From assembly GCF_028764065.1 (NCBI RefSeq), contig NZ_JACOFN010000001.1, forward strand, positions 1-64,000: 64,000 nucleotides of DNA, in the 5' to 3' direction. The notes beneath the pieces are model-generated. The model saw nothing but the letters and a program-made list of their open reading frames with translations, did not search any database and was not told the origin of the DNA. This stretch comes from Fructobacillus sp. CRL 2054. Its GTDB lineage: Bacteria > Bacillota > Bacilli > Lactobacillales > Lactobacillaceae. The translations under genes were made by a program, and so were the position numbers. This document shows positions 60,722 to 64,000 of this stretch, piece by piece (positions within the stretch are counted from its first letter, which is position 1; the number at the start of each line of letters is the position of its first letter).

Positions 60722-60750
60722 AGTTTACAAAGACTTGCTCAAATAGTCAA
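60722..60750 (-). promoter_or_regulatory. valS promoter
   Basis: TTGACT (60745-60750) and TAAACT (60722-60727) on the minus strand, 17 bases apart. The promoter lies just after the stop of the upstream gene, which has no terminator of its own that I can see. Confidence 0.7.
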
Positions 60751-60756
60751 GGTCAA

Positions 60757-61524
60757 TCACTTAAATGCGCTGCTTAGGGTATCTGATGCCTTGAATTGAT
60801 CATCATACTCCTTCTTTACAGCGTCAACGTTGGACTTTGAAACATTAATAGCTGAAGAATTCACTTTCAAAACCGGTAATTCAGATGAATTTTCCGGATT
60901 TTGATCATAAATACCATATGCATCCCCGGAGACAACCTGTCCTGGTGTTAATTTCCAACACATCCACTGAAAATTAGCACTTTCCCCAAGGATAGCTCCA
61001 CCTGACTTTTGCAGTTGATTACTAATCATATTATTATCCTGCAACTTTCCCTGGTCATCACTGAACTGGCTAATACTTGAAGTCCAACGCTCTTCACTGA
61101 TGTCATCAGTAAGCAGGCCAGAAAAGCTGCCACCAGTATTCGATTTAGCCAGTCCTGTATTAAAAGCACCTTTTGGGGCAGCTGCAATAATATACATATC
61201 TTTTTTGGTTGTATTCTTAACCTCCATCTCAACCTTAGCTAAAGGACGGCTATTTGCCGTTTTGTAATCAGTAGCTGTAATAGACTTAACGTTAATTTTT
61301 AATCCGTTGACCGTCTTGCTCTTACCACTAGCAATGCTAATTGGTTTACTATCATCTTCCTCGTCGGAAGATGAAGAAGACTCGGCCTTCGACTTCGTAG
61401 TAGAACTTTTTTGTGTAGCACTGTTATTATTAGATGATTTTGATTGATTATTCTTAATAAATACAACACCTAAAACAACAACAATAATAGCAATAACTAT
61501 CCAAATCCATTGTTTCTTTTTCAT
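60757..61524 (-). CDS. Membrane-anchored protein with DUF5067/DUF4352-like extracellular domain
   Basis: 255 residues: MKKK, one hydrophobic segment (about 5-24), a Ser/Asn/Lys linker (25-62) and a soluble beta-rich domain with VNGLKINVKSITATDYK, VEVKNTTKK-like VEMEVKNTTKKDMYIIA and WMCWKLTPGQVVSG. Such domains resemble telokin-like DUF4352/DUF5067 proteins of unknown role. A tandem paralogue lies upstream at 61558-62304. Confidence 0.7.
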   Translation of the reverse strand: MKKKQWIWIVIAIIVVVLGVVFIKNNQSKSSNNNSATQKSSTTKSKAESSSSSDEEDDSKPISIASGKSKTVNGLKINVKSITATDYKTANSRPLAKVEMEVKNTTKKDMYIIAAAPKGAFNTGLAKSNTGGSFSGLLTDDISEERWTSSISQFSDDQGKLQDNNMISNQLQKSGGAILGESANFQWMCWKLTPGQVVSGDAYGIYDQNPENSSELPVLKVNSSAINVSKSNVDAVKKEYDDQFKASDTLSSAFK

Positions 61525-61557
61525 TTTTCTCTCCCTATATTTTTATAACACCGATCT

Positions 61558-62304
61558 TTATTCACTATCCGTGTTCGTATCCGCTGTAGCTTGTCGTTGG
61601 TACTCATCCTTATAGATATCAACCGTCGACTTAGCAACCCCAATCTGATCAGGGTTAACCTTCAAAACTGGTAGCTGATCCGGATTGTTTGAGTCTTGAT
61701 CGTAAGCACCGTAGGCCGTTCCAGAAACACTTTGACCAGGCGTTAATTTCCAGCACATGTACTTATAATTGGCGCCAATTCCAAGAATAACCCCTGACTT
61801 CTTTTGAAGTTGGTTACTAATCAAATGATCGTCAGAAAGTTTTCCCTTATCGTTAGCAATGGAAGCAACACTAGACGTCCAATGGGAATCTGTGATGCTA
61901 TCCGTGGCAAGACCGGCCAAGTTCCAACTATCTGACTTAGCAAAGCCGGTATCAAAAGCACCGTGCGGTGCAGAGGCAACAACGTACAAGTCTTTCTTCG
62001 TGGTGTTTTTGACCGACATTTTCACCTTTACCACGTTTCGCTTGCTATAAGCCTTGTAGTCCGTTTTGGAAATCGATTTCACGTCAATTTGAAGGCCGTT
62101 CACAACCTTTTCTTGGCCAGATTTCATGTTAATCATCTTTGTTGTCGCATTTGTTCGCAATCCGGAGGTGGATTGTGATGTATTGATTTTCTCAACCTTA
62201 TTCTTAGATGATTCTTGCTTGGTACATACAAGGGTTACTGTACCGGCAATCGCGACAAGAAGAATCACAATCGCCCAAATCCAAAGCCACTTTTTCCGTT
62301 TCAT
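61558..62304 (-). CDS. Membrane-anchored protein, tandem paralogue of 60757-61524
   Basis: 248 residues with the same plan: N-terminal anchor (about 6-26), linker and a domain with VNGLQIDVKSISKTDYK, VKNTTKKDLYVVASAPHGAFDTG and YMCWKLTPGQSVSGTAYG. The two genes are 33 bases apart and clearly arose by duplication. Function is unknown; export and anchoring are predicted. Confidence 0.7.
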   Translation of the reverse strand: MKRKKWLWIWAIVILLVAIAGTVTLVCTKQESSKNKVEKINTSQSTSGLRTNATTKMINMKSGQEKVVNGLQIDVKSISKTDYKAYSKRNVVKVKMSVKNTTKKDLYVVASAPHGAFDTGFAKSDSWNLAGLATDSITDSHWTSSVASIANDKGKLSDDHLISNQLQKKSGVILGIGANYKYMCWKLTPGQSVSGTAYGAYDQDSNNPDQLPVLKVNPDQIGVAKSTVDIYKDEYQRQATADTNTDSE

Positions 62305-62363
62305 TTTTCATTCCTACTTTTATTATTAACAGGAATAATTATACTCCTCTTTTTGAACATAAT

Positions 62364-62393
62364 AAAAAGACCAACGTAATTCGTTGGTCTTTC
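62364..62393 (-). terminator. Terminator of the Ala/Ser-rich protein gene
   Basis: AAAGACCAACGA and CGTTGGTCTTT form a stem followed by a T-run on the minus strand. Confidence 0.85.
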
Positions 62394-62400
62394 ATAAAAT

Positions 62401-62895
62401 TTATTGTTGTTTCTGTTCGTGTTGTTGCTGTTGTGGTTGTGACGATGAAGTAGAAGATGATGATTGACTTTGAGCAGCCGCCTTACTTGAAGATTCAGCA
62501 GCAGCCTTTGCCGCAGCATCAGAGCTCGACTTAGCGGCAGCTTCTGCGGCAGCACGTGATGACTGAGCGGCATTGGCAGCAGCCCGTTCCGCAGCAGCTT
62601 GAGAACTTGCCTTTGCAGCAGCGGCAGCGTTTGCTGAAGCAGCATCGGCAGCCGCCTCTTCTTGTTCCTTATTATCAGAAGAACTAGATGTTTCAGAAGA
62701 AGTGTGGTGCTTCTTAGATGAGTAAGAAATATCAGGTGTTGGTGAATCATCATCATCAGACTTTGATGATGCAGATCCGACCATGTAGAAGGCAACCCCT
62801 CCAGCAATAATAACGATGATTAGCCAGAACCACCACTTCTTATAAAAAGTCACGCCTCGCTTAGATGTTTGGCGTCGTTTTGCACGTGATAACAT
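62401..62895 (-). CDS. Membrane-anchored Ala/Ser-rich low-complexity protein
   Basis: 164 residues: a basic N-terminus, one hydrophobic segment (about 23-43), an acidic Asp stretch, then about 90 residues almost entirely of Ala, Ser, Lys and Glu in heptad-like spacing, ending in a Gln-rich tail. The extracellular part could form a long helix or coiled coil. I do not recognise a family. Confidence 0.65.
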   Translation of the reverse strand: MLSRAKRRQTSKRGVTFYKKWWFWLIIVIIAGGVAFYMVGSASSKSDDDDSPTPDISYSSKKHHTSSETSSSSDNKEQEEAAADAASANAAAAAKASSQAAAERAAANAAQSSRAAAEAAAKSSSDAAAKAAAESSSKAAAQSQSSSSTSSSQPQQQQHEQKQQ

Positions 62896-62923
62896 AATTT
62901 AAATCCTTTCGAGAATAAATAAA

Positions 62924-63334
62924 TCAGCGACCTAAACGGTTGAGCAGACCGCGAATTTCTTTACGATAGTAAATGATAAAGCCAGCAAAGACAATTGGCC
63001 AGGCATCCTGGGTTACAATCGCCATTAATAGTTTACCGACATAATTAAATAAATCCGTCAATAAGCTAGCAAAAAGCACCCGCAGGACAACCAACAGAAA
63101 GACGGCAGCAATCACAACAACCACCGGGTTGGACCATTCTGACCGTTCTTTTACTTTATCAAAAACTTGCTTTGTTGAATCAGCTGCAGCCTGTGCACCC
63201 CTTTGGGCAGCACTGACTGCTTCTTGCATTTGATCAGCCGAAGAAGACGTTTGTGCTTGGTCTTCAGAAACTTTTTTACTTTCTTCTGTTTGCACACCAT
63301 CATTCGTAACTGGCTTTTTATTTTTCTTCGCCAT
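62924..63334 (-). CDS. Small membrane protein of unknown function
   Basis: 136 residues from the ATG at 63332-63334, with AAGGA 9 bases upstream; the longer frame to 63412 runs across a terminator. A charged, Gln/Ala-rich amphipathic N-terminal half (about 20-65) precedes two hydrophobic segments (about 72-92 and 100-122) and a basic C-terminus (RKEIRGLLNRLGR). The family is not recognised. It lies 28 bases upstream of the Ala/Ser-rich gene and may share its transcript. Confidence 0.6.
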   Translation of the reverse strand: MAKKNKKPVTNDGVQTEESKKVSEDQAQTSSSADQMQEAVSAAQRGAQAAADSTKQVFDKVKERSEWSNPVVVVIAAVFLLVVLRVLFASLLTDLFNYVGKLLMAIVTQDAWPIVFAGFIIYYRKEIRGLLNRLGR

Positions 63335-63412
63335 CGGCAAAATCCTTTCAAAACAAGTTGATATCACAATCCATTTTAGCAGGAATGTCATAAAAGGGCC
63401 AATGGCAATCAA

Positions 63413-63440
63413 AAAGTCGGCTGGGGGACAGCCGACTTTT
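63413..63440 (-). terminator. Second terminator downstream of the nucleoside transporter
   Basis: AAAGTCGGCTG and CAGCCGACTTT pair around a C-rich loop, followed by TT and A/T-rich sequence on the minus strand. Confidence 0.8.
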
Positions 63441-63446
63441 AAAAAG

Positions 63447-63475
63447 GAAAAAAGCGAGCAGGGCCCGCCTTTTTA
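63447..63475 (-). terminator. First terminator downstream of the nucleoside transporter
   Basis: GGCGGGC and GCTCGC pair on the minus strand, followed by TTTTTT. It stands in tandem with the hairpin at 63413-63440. Confidence 0.75.
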
Positions 63476-63483
63476 ATTTACTT

Positions 63484-64000
63484 TTACCAAACGAAGAGTC
63501 CGACCATGGCCGCTGAGAAGAGCGATACCAAGATACCAGACAAGAGCAAGTAACCAACGTTTTTGGCAACAACACGGCTCTTGTCCTCTGAAACCATCCC
63601 CTTAAAGCAACCAACAATCATACCGACCGTCGAGAAGTTGGCAAAGGATGTTAAGAAGACCGTTAAGACCGCTGCGTAGTGGTCTGAGAAGTGACTAATC
63701 TTGTTTGTCACAGAACCCATAACAACGAATTCGTTGGTAATCAACTTCGTTCCCATCAACTGGGCCAAGTCAAAGGCTTGTGAGCCAACACCAAGCAACC
63801 AAGCAAATGGATACATGATGATTCCCAAGATGTGTTCAAGGGAAAGCCATGGATTAACCAAACCAAGCAACTTATCAACCATGGCCGCCAAAGCAACAAA
63901 GGCGATAACGTTCGCGGCGATGATCAAGATCAACTTTCCAGCACCCAAGATAGAATCTCCAAGGAAGGAGAAGAATGGTTCGCGTTCAACCTTAGTTGCT
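63484..64000 (-). CDS. Concentrative nucleoside transporter (NupC/CNT family), C-terminal part
   Basis: The frame is open to the window edge, giving 171 C-terminal residues. It begins ATKVEREPFFSFLGDSILG, followed by GAGKLILIIAANVIAFVAL; SFANFSTVGMIVGCFKG near the end matches the CNT C-terminal domain (GFANFSSIGI in relatives). These proteins import nucleosides with protons or sodium. The 5' portion lies outside the window. Confidence 0.88.
   Translation of the reverse strand, partial: ATKVEREPFFSFLGDSILGAGKLILIIAANVIAFVALAAMVDKLLGLVNPWLSLEHILGIIMYPFAWLLGVGSQAFDLAQLMGTKLITNEFVVMGSVTNKISHFSDHYAAVLTVFLTSFANFSTVGMIVGCFKGMVSEDKSRVVAKNVGYLLLSGILVSLFSAAMVGLFVW

Overview
The window looks like chromosomal DNA of a lactic acid bacterium of the family Lactobacillaceae, most probably Weissella or another member of the former Leuconostocaceae. 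This rests on moderate GC, strong AGGAGG ribosome binding sites, a complete type II fatty-acid cluster with FabK and FabT, class II HMG-CoA reductase, an LPxTG surface protein, T-box leaders and a tmRNA tag reading AKNNNSYAVAA. Genus is an inference. No prophage or CRISPR array was seen. One IS3-type element begins at the left edge.

Layout. 1-120: start of an IS3-family element that has cut into a DUF4811 gene. 77-5527: two tandem paralogous efflux cassettes (DUF4811 + 14-TM MFS pump, each divergent from a TetR repressor with its own operator). 5558-7928: LysR regulator divergent from an amino-acid permease. 8119-10567: amino-acid ABC transporter behind a T-box whose specifier reads CAC (His). 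10650-16628: hydrolase, a GT39/GT2 envelope-glycosylation pair, an NAD(P)H oxidoreductase and a membrane protein. 16672-21699: phosphonate-type ABC transporter (phnD-C-E-E) with a UshA-like phosphoesterase. 22740-23095: tmRNA. 23172-33507: the fab/acc operon, transcribed leftward from a FabT-operated promoter. 33694-36372: a frameshifted LPxTG adhesin and a DUF218 protein. 36545-42758: nadE, gap, an ECF S component, a flavin disulfide reductase and metG. 42971-46351: cystine-type ABC transporter plus secreted nuclease behind a leader-peptide attenuator. 46486-50427: tRNA-Leu, a CzrA-like ArsR, UspA, MntH and a CDF metal exporter. 50486-54342: ppx-mvaA-IpaB/EvcA-sirtuin operon. 54436-63334: LCP protein, LysM/CAP secreted protein, a second fabH, valS with T-box, and small membrane-anchored proteins. 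The right edge holds the end of a nucleoside transporter gene.

The most striking element is at 42971-43193: a consensus promoter, a 24-codon leader ORF with three consecutive Cys codons near its end, and mutually exclusive antiterminator and terminator hairpins, placed directly before an operon whose binding protein resembles cystine-binding proteins. This is a textbook ribosome-stalling attenuator, here for cysteine in a lactic acid bacterium. The window therefore shows two different ways of sensing an amino acid upstream of two similar transporters: uncharged tRNA-His by T-box at 8.1 kb, and ribosome stalling on Cys codons at 43.0 kb.

Other notable points are an in-frame TAG in one DUF4811 copy, a G5 tract at the frameshift of the adhesin gene, a sirtuin lacking its zinc cysteines, a probably leaderless ArsR mRNA, and binding proteins that carry signal anchors instead of lipoboxes.
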